This document shows, piece after piece, positions 1 through 8,403 of a stretch of DNA of 26,486 nucleotides. The DNA comes from Paenibacillus sp. (GTDB taxonomy: Bacteria; Bacillota; Bacilli; Paenibacillales; NBRC-103111). The position numbers were made by a program, and so were the translations under genes. The stretch's first letter is position 1. The number at the start of each line of letters is the position of its first letter. The stretch covers positions 1 through 26,486 of the forward strand of contig JARBUQ010000005.1 in assembly GCA_029239545.1 (NCBI GenBank), in the 5' to 3' direction. The notes below the pieces were generated by a model. It was not told where the DNA came from. It was given only the letters and a program-made list of their open reading frames with translations, and ran no database searches.

Positions 1-78
1 AGGATGAATCCGCTCGACTTGCATGTATTAGGCACGCCGCCAGCGTTCGTCCTGAGCCAGGATCAAACTCTCCATAAA
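1..78 (-). rRNA. 16S ribosomal RNA, 5' end only
   Basis: The reverse complement contains the universal 16S start (AGAGTTTGATCCTGGCTCAG), followed by the conserved stretch leading into the V1 region of Bacilli. Only about the first 78 nucleotides are present; the gene and presumably the rest of an rRNA operon continue beyond the left edge. The mature 5' end is placed by analogy with Bacillus 16S and could be off by a few bases. Confidence 0.97.
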
Positions 79-251
79 GGTGAAATTTGACTTGCTCTTC
101 AAACGAGTCTAGCTTGTAATGCAAAGCACAATATCAGTGCTTCATTCGTCATTGATTTGTTCAGTTTTCAAGGAACTTTGGTCCCGGTACGCTTTGCATA
201 ATTTAGCGAAGTTTGTCGGTGACAAGAATTTATATTAACAGGTTTGAAATA
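79..251 (-). promoter_or_regulatory. rRNA operon leader
   Basis: This non-coding stretch precedes the 16S gene on the minus strand. It contains the conserved leader/spacer element AGTTCCTTGAAAACTGAAC (about 159-178), which is typical of Bacilli rRNA operons and resembles the boxA region used in rRNA antitermination and processing. An AAGCAC/GTGCTT hairpin lies at 124-142. A weak promoter candidate, TTGTCA - 16 nt - AATTAT, lies further upstream. The leader identity is secure from position and motif; the exact promoter is not. Confidence 0.6.
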
Positions 252-282
252 GAAAAGCAACTCTTTTATTGAGCTGCTTTTC
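252..282 (-). terminator. Rho-independent terminator of the glycosidase-like gene
   Basis: A 12-bp stem (252-263 with 271-282) is closed by a 7-nt loop. Read on the minus strand the single imperfect pair becomes G-U, so the hairpin is better in that direction. It is followed by a short U-rich run. It lies 18 nt after the stop of the 705-residue gene and separates that gene from the rRNA leader, which is read the same way. Confidence 0.7.
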
Positions 283-300
283 TTGTAACAATATCCAGCT

Positions 301-2418
301 TTATATTATGTCCATTACAACGACATCGTACACCCCTAATTCAGGAAGTACCAAGCAAGACTCTCCGTCCTTTTGAATTACCTGAAGTTCAACACCGGTC
401 CGCAAAGACTTCGCTGAACTCACCTGCCGAAGCATCCTTATCCCCACATTTCGCAGCTTCACAATGTTATCTATGGGCCGCGCCATCCCGCCTGTATAGT
501 TAATCATGTGCAGCAACAGCTGATTTCCTTTGACCCGAAGCTCTATATTAACGGAATCCACTTCTGCTTCAATAATTACATCTCGGCAAGTGAGATCATC
601 TAACAAGTTAGCTACTATTCTTTTATAAGGGATAAGATGAAAGTCATGATACATTTGCCCGATCGTGCCCGCAACATACAGAGACTGCCCCTGACCGTAC
701 TGATTCTTGACTATGACTGGGTAAGGAGTAGCATCCGGTACGTCCGCATAAACAGACCTCATCTTCTCACGATAACTGAGATGCGGCTCCGCGTTGGCAG
801 ACGGCTTCACATACATACTATAGAAAGGGGCAGGAATGAAGGAATCATCTATTTGATTCAAATACACATCATCCGGCTCTACGAGAATATGATCTTTTTT
901 CAATAATTCCTTGCGAATCACTTGCTCAATACCTAATACATCCTGCAATCCGAGCTTCTCACGACTTCCCCCCAGCTCATCGTACATAGATGTATCAAAG
1001 GTAGCGATCAGCTTGCCCCCGTTTTCTACGAACTGTTTGACCTTCTGAATTTGCCCATCTGACATACAGCTAATATTAGGTAAAATTAGAACTTCGTATT
1101 TGCTGAGATCTTTATGCTCGGTATAGTAATCATCAATTAGGTCGAATACAATCTGGTTACGCTTCAACATATCATACCAACCAACAAGGGATGCTCGAGC
1201 ATCTGACTTCTCATCGATCTCCACTCTGCCTTTGGCTGCAGTGAAGTCTGTCTCTTCCGAGGAAGAATGATAGTAGTTGCCTGTTGCATACGACCAAACC
1301 ATTGCTATTCGCGCAGCAGATTCGGTCTTAGTGAAATGAGCTTCATTGTCCTCCAGAAAGCGATAAAGATTTTTTACCGTCTGCATACGCGGGTCGTAGG
1401 AATTCTCGATGTATACGCCGTACCAGGTGCTCGCACCATTCGCCACCGATTCCGCATGAACAATCTCCGTCTCCACGGGCGAGAGTAACATCCGGCTCCA
1501 GCCACCGCCTATCCTACCAGCAATAAAAATAACTGTTGGCTTACCGTCAGCCTGGGTTTCTAACAGCTTGGCCGACATGCCCGGCTTGAAGATTGGCAGC
1601 TGCGTCAAGTTACCGCCCAAAAATCCGCCTTCCGCTCCAAGTATGTCCTGGTAGGGGATCGTTAAGTTATTATCACGGCTGCAATGCTTATTAGGATTCA
1701 GGCCAACGCTGTTCATGTATAGAACCATGTTCTCGTTCACTTCTTTGAGGGCTACATAACAGTCGCGGACAAATTCAGCAATGGAGTTTTCTTTGAACTG
1801 AATATAGTCGATGAATTTCTTACGGTCCGTGAAAACTGCTTCTGTCAGCTCATAGCCGTACAAAGGTTTGAATTTGCTAATACATGCAATGCAAAAGCAG
1901 CCTTTTTCGTTAAAAATCGGTCCATCGAGAAAAATACCGTCAATGTCGTACTTGGCCAAGTCCTGCACAACGCGAACGGTCGATTCCTTAAAGCTGCTGT
2001 TCACGCAATGATACGCCCCAACCCCGTAGCTGATTGGAATGATGGACCCGTCCGGATTACGCTCCACCCATTCTGGATAAAGCTCTACCACATTGTCAGC
2101 TGCCCAGTGAACGTTCACATATACAAAGGAGTGGATATTATTACGCCGGCATTCTACAGTATAAGTCTCCAACAAATCTTTGCGCTGCTCCACCGCTTCA
2201 CCCGAACGGAAGTAAAAAATATTCGAAGCTCCGCTCGCAATGTCCATAACCTCCAAATGCTCTGCATTGAAGCCAAGCTCAGCTCTATGCTTCATCTCCG
2301 CAGCAATATCGACTTTTTCATATTGTCCCGGACCAGGGGGTATAAAATCCAAAATACGTAATGGCTTCTCAAACCATGGTATTGCCATCTCTATAGACTT
2401 GCCTGCTTCCTGACTCAT
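301..2418 (-). CDS. putative glycoside hydrolase, GHL6-like TIM barrel with amidotransferase-like domain
   Basis: 705 residues with no signal peptide, so probably cytoplasmic. The first ~350 residues look like a TIM barrel of the hypothetical glycosyl hydrolase 6 / GH42-related type. The strand-end motif DGIFLDG (160-166) carries acidic residues, and the C-x-C-x2-C (C174, C176, C179) plus aromatic pattern after it is common in that family. Residues ~405-620 resemble the GATase-like fold of the beta-galactosidase trimerisation domain (e.g. YEVLILPNIS and ENGGKLIATFD). The C-terminal ~75 residues look like a small beta domain. The ATG start has a modest AGGGA site. The gene stands alone between two terminators, with no sugar transporter or regulator nearby, so the substrate cannot be inferred. 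The class is a reasonable call; the activity is inference. Confidence 0.6.
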   Translation of the reverse strand: MSQEAGKSIEMAIPWFEKPLRILDFIPPGPGQYEKVDIAAEMKHRAELGFNAEHLEVMDIASGASNIFYFRSGEAVEQRKDLLETYTVECRRNNIHSFVYVNVHWAADNVVELYPEWVERNPDGSIIPISYGVGAYHCVNSSFKESTVRVVQDLAKYDIDGIFLDGPIFNEKGCFCIACISKFKPLYGYELTEAVFTDRKKFIDYIQFKENSIAEFVRDCYVALKEVNENMVLYMNSVGLNPNKHCSRDNNLTIPYQDILGAEGGFLGGNLTQLPIFKPGMSAKLLETQADGKPTVIFIAGRIGGGWSRMLLSPVETEIVHAESVANGASTWYGVYIENSYDPRMQTVKNLYRFLEDNEAHFTKTESAARIAMVWSYATGNYYHSSSEETDFTAAKGRVEIDEKSDARASLVGWYDMLKRNQIVFDLIDDYYTEHKDLSKYEVLILPNISCMSDGQIQKVKQFVENGGKLIATFDTSMYDELGGSREKLGLQDVLGIEQVIRKELLKKDHILVEPDDVYLNQIDDSFIPAPFYSMYVKPSANAEPHLSYREKMRSVYADVPDATPYPVIVKNQYGQGQSLYVAGTIGQMYHDFHLIPYKRIVANLLDDLTCRDVIIEAEVDSVNIELRVKGNQLLLHMINYTGGMARPIDNIVKLRNVGIRMLRQVSSAKSLRTGVELQVIQKDGESCLVLPELGVYDVVVMDII

Positions 2419-2501
2419 CTGTTCACATCCCTAATTTGAATTATTACCTGTATGTTACACGTATATTCTACTTGAAATAAAGGGATTCGACTAGATAAAA
2501 T

Positions 2502-2531
2502 AAGACGCCTATCCCTGGTGGATGGCGTCTT
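2502..2531 (-). terminator. terminator of the pcrB-pcrA-ligA operon
   Basis: AAGACGCC (2502-2509) pairs with GGCGTCTT (2524-2531), and an inner ATCC/GGAT helix is separated by one bulged base. On the minus strand it is followed by TTATTTTATC. It starts 10 nt after the ligA stop. Confidence 0.85.
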
Positions 2532-2540
2532 GCGCAATTG

Positions 2541-4577
2541 TTATACTCCCTCAAGCATTCGTTTCAATTCTTCTTCGTCATCAATGATCCGGATGCCAAG
2601 TTCCTGAGCCTTGGTCAGCTTGCTGCCCGCTGCTTCGCCTGCAATTACGAAGTCGGTTTTCTTCGACACGCTGCCGCTTACTTTGGCGCCAAGCGCTTCG
2701 AGCTTCTTGGCTGCATCGTCGCGACTCATCGTAGGCAGCGTGCCCGTAAGTACAACTGTCTTCCCATAGAAGACATTGTCCGTGTTGGCTGGTGTCGAGG
2801 ATCGCTCAACAACTGGGTTAATACCCACTGCCCGCAACCGCTCCACACTGCTGCGCATTACCGGGTCGGTAAAGAATGAAACGATGCTGTCTGCGACAAT
2901 TCCTCCGATGTCAGGAAGTGTCGTCAGTTCCTCCACCGTGGCTGCCAGCAAATTGTCCAAGCTGCCGAAGTGATCTGCTAACACCTTGGTAGTAGTCTTC
3001 CCTGTGTTAGGGATACCCAAGGCAAACAAGAAGGAAGGAAGGTCACGACCTTTGCTCTTCTCGAATGCCTCTACCAGCTTCTTAGCCTTCTTCTCGCCCG
3101 TACGCCCAAGCTTAATCAGATCTTCATACTGCAGGTCATACAAATCGGCAGGATCGCGAACGTCTAACTCGTCATACAGCTGCTCCGCCGTCATGACGCT
3201 GAACGTCTCGATGTCCATCGCATCGCGTGAAGCAAAATGTGCAATGCGGCTGATCATCTGGGGCTTGCAGCCCAATCGATTCGGACAGAACAAGTGTGCT
3301 CCGCGCTGCTCCAGCTCTGTCCCACATGCCGGACATTCAAATGGAACTATAATTTCTCCGCCGTCATCTTCATCCGTTACCTTGCCAAGAATCTCCGGAA
3401 TTACATCATTCGATCGGCGAATGAATACGGATGTGCCAAGAGCGTGCTTCAGCCGCTTACGTTCTATGTCGCCGATGTTGTTCAATGTGCACTTCTGTAC
3501 AGTAACTCCGGCAAGATCCACGGCTTCAACGGTAGCTACTGGAGTAAGCTTGCCCGTACGTCCGATCTCCCAAGAGACGGATTCCAGAATGGTTGTAGTC
3601 TCCTCGGCTTCAAACTTGAAGGCCACTGCCCATCGAGGGAACTTGTCCGTATACCCAAGCACCTCCCGAGTACGCATGTCGGACAATTTGACGACTCCCC
3701 CATCGATTAAGTAATCGAAAGTATGTCGTATAGACTCCAACTGAGTCAATTCTTCCGCGACCGCCTCGATCGTATCCAGAAAGCGGATATAAGGATTAAC
3801 CTTGAAGCGGTTATCAATCAGAAATCCGATCATTTCCTCGTGATTGGCAAATTGAACCCCTTCAGCATAACCGACGTTATATATAAAAGCATTCAGCTTA
3901 CGGTCTGACGTTGTCTTCGGATTCAGGTTGCGCAAAGCGCCTGCTGCAGCATTACGGGCATTCTTCAGCGGCTCTATCGCAGTTTTATTATACTCTTCGA
4001 GCACAGACAGGAACATCATGCCTTCACCCTGAACCTCGAACATCCCGTCCTTAAATGGGATTTCAAGCGGGATTGACTTAATTGTCTTCACTTGTGCCAG
4101 AATACCCTCGCCAACGACACCGTTGCCTCGGGTAGACGCTTGTACGAGCTGTCCCCCGTCATACGTCAAGTTCAGCGAAAGACCGTCGAACTTCAACTCT
4201 ACGACATAGGTTGGAGCAGGAAGCGGCTGATCAGGATTGCGTGTATTGAAGTCATTCACGAGCTTCTGTACCCGCGTGTGCCAAGTCATTAGAGCCTCGA
4301 TATTCTGAGCCTTGTCCAAGCTCCAAAGCCGGGCCAGATGACGATGCGGAGTAAAGCCGTTCAATAGTTCTCCCCCCACTCTCTGTGTAGGGGAATAGGG
4401 CAGCACGATTCCTGTCTCCAGTTCCATCGCGACCAACTTGTCGTACAGAGCATCATACTCCTTGTCACTAAGAACAGGCTTATCCAGTGTGTAGTAAGCG
4501 TGATTATGTCGGCTAATCTCCTCGATCAGCTGCTTCATGGTGCTCAGCGTGTCCAATGATTCCATCGCTTCGGACAA
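2541..4577 (-). CDS. ligA: NAD+-dependent DNA ligase, divergent subtype
   Basis: 678 residues. The enzyme seals nicks in duplex DNA using NAD+. Domains in order: Ia (HNHAYYTLDKPVLSDKEYD, ~24-42), adenylation domain with nucleotidyl lysine K129 in KFDG, OB fold, a four-cysteine zinc finger (C415, C418, C431, C437), helix-hairpin-helix region and a C-terminal BRCT domain (~598-678). Residues matching E. coli R136, R200, R208, R277, K290 and K314 are present as R150, R208, R216, R284, K297 and K321. Several usual motifs differ: RGDGxxGED reads RGNGVVGEG, EVRGE reads EVQGE, and DGVVIK reads DGGVVK. The TTG start is chosen because AGAGGAA lies about 11 nt upstream; an ATG four codons later has no ribosome site. 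It is last in the operon, 43 nt after pcrA. Confidence 0.93.
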   Translation of the reverse strand: MSEAMESLDTLSTMKQLIEEISRHNHAYYTLDKPVLSDKEYDALYDKLVAMELETGIVLPYSPTQRVGGELLNGFTPHRHLARLWSLDKAQNIEALMTWHTRVQKLVNDFNTRNPDQPLPAPTYVVELKFDGLSLNLTYDGGQLVQASTRGNGVVGEGILAQVKTIKSIPLEIPFKDGMFEVQGEGMMFLSVLEEYNKTAIEPLKNARNAAAGALRNLNPKTTSDRKLNAFIYNVGYAEGVQFANHEEMIGFLIDNRFKVNPYIRFLDTIEAVAEELTQLESIRHTFDYLIDGGVVKLSDMRTREVLGYTDKFPRWAVAFKFEAEETTTILESVSWEIGRTGKLTPVATVEAVDLAGVTVQKCTLNNIGDIERKRLKHALGTSVFIRRSNDVIPEILGKVTDEDDGGEIIVPFECPACGTELEQRGAHLFCPNRLGCKPQMISRIAHFASRDAMDIETFSVMTAEQLYDELDVRDPADLYDLQYEDLIKLGRTGEKKAKKLVEAFEKSKGRDLPSFLFALGIPNTGKTTTKVLADHFGSLDNLLAATVEELTTLPDIGGIVADSIVSFFTDPVMRSSVERLRAVGINPVVERSSTPANTDNVFYGKTVVLTGTLPTMSRDDAAKKLEALGAKVSGSVSKKTDFVIAGEAAGSKLTKAQELGIRIIDDEEELKRMLEGV

Positions 4578-4620
4578 AATGAATCACGTTCCTCTCGTTC
4601 ATGATAGCTCTCAGGCCGAA

Positions 4621-6996
4621 CTATATCTTCGTAATCGGGGCGAACTTGGCTAACAGCCGCTTCACGCCAACCGGCGCGGGAAAAGCGATCTGCAGCTCCG
4701 TATCGTCGCCGCTGCCCTTCACAGCAACGATCACCCCGGTGCCCCACTTGCCGTGGGACACCTTGTCTCCGTTGCCGAAGGCCGGTGCCGGGCCAGCTCC
4801 GGCACCGCCTGGGGCGCCCGCGCGGCTGCCGCCAGGCGCCGAGGCGACCCCGCGCGCCGCAGCGGATGCGGCGGTGCCAAAGCTTCCGGCGGCCGGCTGG
4901 CTGCTCGCGCCGTAGCCAGAGCCGTAGCCGCCTCGGGCGCCGTTCCCGGCGGCGGCGGGTCCGCCGCTTGCGCTGCCGGCGCGGCTGTAGCCGCCGCCGT
5001 AGCTGCCTGTGGCGGCGTAACCGCTGCCTTCGCGCCCTCCGGCACCGACCCACTCGAGCAGCGCCTCCGGCACTTCCTTGAGGAAACGCGACGGAGAATT
5101 CGCTGTCGTCTTTCCATACAAGGTGCGTGCTCTCGCGCAGGTCAGGAACAGCTGCTTCTCGGCGCGTGTGATGCCGACATAAGCGAGCCGCCGCTCCTCC
5201 TCCAGCTCCTCATTATCCGCGAATGCCCGGCTATGCGGGAATATGCCTTCTTCCATGCCGACGATAAAGACTACAGGAAATTCCAATCCCTTGGCGCTGT
5301 GCATCGTCATCAGGACCACGTTGTCCTGTTCCGCCTCTTCTTCCTTATTAACAGAATCTATATCGGCAATGAGAGCAAGGTCGGTCAAAAAGCTTACAAG
5401 TGACTTGTCTTCATTACGCTGCTCGAATTCCATGGTCACAGACAGAAACTCATCAATATTCTCCAGTCTGGATCTGGATTCAATAGTATTCTCCCGCTGC
5501 AGCTCTTCCCGATACTTCGTCATCTCCAGCATTTTCTCGGTCAGCTCTGTGACAGACAAATATTCCACCATCGCGTGAAGGCTGCGCATCGTGTTATAAA
5601 ACTCAGTAAGGGCTCCCTTGAATCTGGCGCTCAAATCAAGCGTGTCTACCCGCTCCAGCACCCTGAAGATGGAGATACCGCGGCTCCCGGCTGCATCTGC
5701 CAGCTTGTCGACGGTAGTGTCACCAATGCCTCTCTTGGGGACATTAATGATTCGGCCAAGGCTGATGTCATCATCCGGGTTAGAGATCAATCGTAAATAA
5801 CCTAAAATATCTTTGATTTCTTTGCGATCGTAGAACTTGATCCCGCCTACGATCTGGTAAGAAATATCGGATTTAATGAAAATTTCCTCTATTACCCGCG
5901 ACATCGCGTTCGTTCTATAGAGCACCGCGTGGTCCGCGTGCGACTTGCCGCGATTGCGGTTCTGGATGATCTCATTCGCTACGTAGTAGCCTTCGGCATG
6001 CTCCGTATCAGCCAAATACACCTTTAGCTTGTCGCCGCCGTCCTTGTCCGTCCATAACCGCTTTGGCTTACGGCCTGTATTGTAGTTAATGACAGCATTG
6101 GCTGCATCGAGAATATTCGAAGTAGATCGGTAATTCTGCTCCAGGAAGACTGAAGTCGATTCCGGATAATCCTCTTCGAAGTTCAAGATATTCGATATAT
6201 CCGCCCCCCGCCAACGATAGATGGATTGGTCGGAGTCACCTACAACACAAATTCGATGATGCTTGTCTGCCAGCATCTTGCACAGCATATATTGGGCGCG
6301 GTTCGTATCCTGATACTCATCAACATGGATGTATTGGAATTTATTCTGATAAAACTCCAGGACTTCAGGTACTTCCTTGAACAATTCAGTTGTCTTCATG
6401 ATCAGATCATCAAAATCAAGTGAATTATTGCTTCTCAGCTTCTTCTGATACATCTTGTATACTTGTGCGCAGCGGCTAAGGAAATAATCACTTCCTGCCT
6501 TCTGTTCGTAACGATCAGGAGTAATGAGTTCATTCTTGGCATTCCCGAGCTCAGCCTGCACAGCCTTAGGTTCAATCTTCTTCGTATCCAGATTCAGTTC
6601 CTTCATACAGTTCTTGATCACGGACAGTTGGTCCGTTGAATCCAGAATAGTAAAACTCGAAGAATATCCGATTCGTTCTATGTCTCTTCTGAGAATGCGC
6701 ACACACATCGAGTGGAAGGTTGATACCCAGATGTCCCCAGCCGAAGGACCAACCAACTTCTGTACGCGGTCTTGCATCTCCCTCGCAGCCTTGTTCGTGA
6801 ATGTGATCGCAAGAATGCTCCATGGAGCAGCCTTACGGGTTGCGATCAAATAAGCTATTCGATGGGTCAATACTCTAGTCTTACCGCTTCCTGCACCCGC
6901 CATAATAAGGACGGGACCTTCAACCGCCTGGACTGCCTTTTGCTGCTGAGGATTTAACTTCGCTACGGCTTCATGTATGTCAAGGATAGGATTCAT
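4621..6996 (-). CDS. pcrA: ATP-dependent DNA helicase PcrA (UvrD family)
   Basis: 791 residues. PcrA is a superfamily 1A 3'-5' helicase used in repair, plasmid replication, removal of RecA filaments and, through its C-terminal tail, contact with RNA polymerase. Walker A AGAGSGKT is at 33-40, the TFTNKAAREM motif at 65-74 and Walker B DEYQD at 226-230. The motif near VVLMTMHSAKGLEFP and the late GITRAEKQL motif complete the set. Residues 650 to ~742 form a Gly/Ala/Ser-rich low-complexity linker, encoded by an unusually GC-rich stretch (about 4776-5049). It leads to a compact tudor-like C-terminal domain (~743-791, GDKVSHGKWGTG). ATG start; AAAGG lies about 11 nt upstream. It sits between pcrB (46 nt gap) and ligA. 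Confidence 0.97.
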   Translation of the reverse strand: MNPILDIHEAVAKLNPQQQKAVQAVEGPVLIMAGAGSGKTRVLTHRIAYLIATRKAAPWSILAITFTNKAAREMQDRVQKLVGPSAGDIWVSTFHSMCVRILRRDIERIGYSSSFTILDSTDQLSVIKNCMKELNLDTKKIEPKAVQAELGNAKNELITPDRYEQKAGSDYFLSRCAQVYKMYQKKLRSNNSLDFDDLIMKTTELFKEVPEVLEFYQNKFQYIHVDEYQDTNRAQYMLCKMLADKHHRICVVGDSDQSIYRWRGADISNILNFEEDYPESTSVFLEQNYRSTSNILDAANAVINYNTGRKPKRLWTDKDGGDKLKVYLADTEHAEGYYVANEIIQNRNRGKSHADHAVLYRTNAMSRVIEEIFIKSDISYQIVGGIKFYDRKEIKDILGYLRLISNPDDDISLGRIINVPKRGIGDTTVDKLADAAGSRGISIFRVLERVDTLDLSARFKGALTEFYNTMRSLHAMVEYLSVTELTEKMLEMTKYREELQRENTIESRSRLENIDEFLSVTMEFEQRNEDKSLVSFLTDLALIADIDSVNKEEEAEQDNVVLMTMHSAKGLEFPVVFIVGMEEGIFPHSRAFADNEELEEERRLAYVGITRAEKQLFLTCARARTLYGKTTANSPSRFLKEVPEALLEWVGAGGREGSGYAATGSYGGGYSRAGSASGGPAAAGNGARGGYGSGYGASSQPAAGSFGTAASAAARGVASAPGGSRAGAPGGAGAGPAPAFGNGDKVSHGKWGTGVIVAVKGSGDDTELQIAFPAPVGVKRLLAKFAPITKI

Positions 6997-7042
6997 TGGA
7001 AGAACAACCTTTCTGTTTCATTATGCCCTATTGCCGCCTTAT

Positions 7043-7741
7043 TCAAAGGGCGCTCTCTTCAATAACTTGCACCGTCTCCAAGGCTCTCTCTAGCTGTTCA
7101 TAAATAATGTTGCCCACTACAATCGTATGAGCTGCCTGTGCTGCTTCGCGGGCTCGTTCAAGACTGTTAATGCCTCCGCCATAAAACAACCTGGACTTAT
7201 CCAGTACGGAAGCTGCGCGGCGCACCAGCTCCATATCCCCGAACATGCCGCTGTATTCCATATAAAAAATCGGCAGTTGGAACAACCGTTCGGATAATTT
7301 AGCATAAGCGACTATATCCCGCGCGTCCAGTCCTGCGTTCGCTTCCGTTAATTGCGCAGCGGCTGATGAATCGTTCAATATAATATATCCTTCTGCCACA
7401 ACTTGATCCCACTGCATCATAGGTCCATACTCGCGAATAGCCTCCAGGTGCTTGCCTACAATCCAACGGGGATCCGTTGCATTCAGAACGATAGGAATGA
7501 AGTATAGATCAAATCCAGGGACAATAGCGTCCAGATCGGATATCTCCAATACACAAGGCAGTTCGAAACGACGTACTCTCGCTAATAGATCAACGGTGTT
7601 CTCAAATGTAATGCCGGTCGAGCCCCCAACAATAATCGCATGCGTCCCTGAAAGACAGACCCGTTCCAGCGCTTCATCCGTAATGTCCCGATCAGGATCC
7701 AGCTTAAATACATGCTTCCAACATCTAATATCGATCCTCAA
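7043..7741 (-). CDS. pcrB: heptaprenylglyceryl phosphate synthase PcrB
   Basis: 232 residues, the usual length. PcrB joins heptaprenyl diphosphate to sn-glycerol-1-phosphate, giving an archaeal-type ether lipid precursor in Bacillales. It is a TIM-barrel prenyltransferase: FYMEYSGMFGD (159-169) holds the catalytic-region glutamate E162, the phosphate-binding YGGGI is at 187-191, and the final GN is at 210-211. The start is TTG, supported by GAGGT 7 nt upstream and the absence of any in-frame ATG near the conserved N-terminus. It is the first gene of the pcrB-pcrA-ligA operon. Confidence 0.95.
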   Translation of the reverse strand: MRIDIRCWKHVFKLDPDRDITDEALERVCLSGTHAIIVGGSTGITFENTVDLLARVRRFELPCVLEISDLDAIVPGFDLYFIPIVLNATDPRWIVGKHLEAIREYGPMMQWDQVVAEGYIILNDSSAAAQLTEANAGLDARDIVAYAKLSERLFQLPIFYMEYSGMFGDMELVRRAASVLDKSRLFYGGGINSLERAREAAQAAHTIVVGNIIYEQLERALETVQVIEESAL

Positions 7742-7776
7742 CTTGACTACCTCACTTGTATTGGTCTGTTATTCTC

Positions 7777-7806
7777 AGTCTAAGACAGACCGTTAGGGGG
7801 TGTCAA
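7777..7806 (-). promoter_or_regulatory. sigma-A promoter of the pcrB operon, with inverted repeat
   Basis: On the minus strand a perfect TTGACA (-35, 7801-7806) stands 18 nt from TAGACT (-10, 7777-7782). A 7-bp inverted repeat, GGTCTGT (7763-7769) and ACAGACC (7785-7791), surrounds the -10 box, so it could be an operator or a hairpin at the transcript's 5' end. Confidence 0.65.
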
Positions 7807-7836
7807 ATAGCAGATGCATCCTGATTCTAACGAAAA

Positions 7837-7869
7837 AGAAGCACCGAGTCTCGTGAACTCCCTGCTTCT
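7837..7869 (-). terminator. terminator of the 98-residue gene
   Basis: AGAAGCA (7837-7843) pairs with TGCTTCT (7863-7869), with an inner GAGT/ACTC helix. On the minus strand it runs straight into TTTTTCG. It lies 30 nt after the stop of the gene at 7900-8196 and just upstream of the pcrB promoter. Confidence 0.8.
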
Positions 7870-7899
7870 ATTAAGCTTATTGCTATACCCTATAAAGGA

Positions 7900-8196
7900 T
7901 TAAGCCGTCTGTAATATCTTCGCTTGCAGACGAGAACGGATATACCGAATTCTCTCTCTCACATAGAAATCATATGCAGCGCCGCGAAGACTATTAACGG
8001 GAACGACTTGTTCCGTGTTATTGTCGATGATCTCAAGAGTCCCATTATCATAAAATTTAAAGGTCAAGTCTTCCCAAGGAGTCACCGCATTGTCGAGAAT
8101 CTTCTCAACCTGACTACTAGTAAGAAACTCACTGCTGTCAAGCATTACCTTCCGATAATAATCTCTTTCAATGAATCTGATTTTATTAGCCATCAT
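7900..8196 (-). CDS. hypothetical protein, 98 residues
   Basis: I do not recognise this family. It is a small soluble protein with no signal or membrane segment. It begins with a charged segment (KIRFIERDYYRK), then a predicted beta-rich middle (WEDLTFKFYDNGTLEIID), and ends in a basic helix (ERIRYIRSRLQAKI). It is clearly a real gene: it has its own near-consensus promoter, a GAGGGG ribosome site 10 nt before the ATG, and its own terminator. Tandem ATGs at 8196 and 8193 are both possible starts. It is monocistronic and sits between pcrB and a PspC-family gene; nothing in the context assigns a role. Confidence 0.8.
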   Translation of the reverse strand: MMANKIRFIERDYYRKVMLDSSEFLTSSQVEKILDNAVTPWEDLTFKFYDNGTLEIIDNNTEQVVPVNSLRGAAYDFYVRERIRYIRSRLQAKILQTA

Positions 8197-8242
8197 GTTA
8201 TACGCACCCCTCTCAAATTAGGAACACCTGTTCTATATCTCT

Positions 8243-8270
8243 ATTATACCAAACATTTGTTCGTAGTCAA
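8243..8270 (-). promoter_or_regulatory. sigma-A promoter of the 98-residue gene
   Basis: TTGACT (8265-8270 on the minus strand), a 16-nt spacer, then a perfect TATAAT (8243-8248) preceded by TGG, giving an extended -10. It lies 46 nt upstream of the start codon. Confidence 0.8.
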
Positions 8271-8281
8271 TATTTTACAAT

Positions 8282-8315
8282 AAAAAAAACCACCGAAATC
8301 CAATGGATATCGTGG
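8282..8315 (-). terminator. terminator of the PspC-domain gene
   Basis: The hairpin on the minus strand pairs CCACGA-ATCC with GGAT-TCGGTGG around a short ATT loop, followed by a run of eight T. It lies about 90 nt after the stop of the gene at 8404. Confidence 0.9.
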
Positions 8316-8334
8316 CCTTATTCATGTGATTACT

Positions 8335-8375
8335 TTTCCGCTATATGAGAGCAGCTCCCGAGGCACAATGCGAAA
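8335..8375. repeat. possible diverged third copy of the TTTCGCA element
   Basis: A 41-bp stretch between the PspC gene and its terminator starts TTTCCGC and ends GCACAATGCGAAA, the latter matching copy A at 12 of 13 bases. The middle does not match, so relationship is uncertain. Confidence 0.3.
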
Positions 8376-8403
8376 GTTATACCGCAAATTGTCATCCAAG
8401 GCT

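Noticed and set aside
4601..5403. Several long open frames on both strands across the GC-rich end of pcrA
   Set aside because: They follow from the GC-rich Gly/Ala linker code; compositions are Arg/Ala-rich, they lack ribosome sites, and pcrA is certain in that position.
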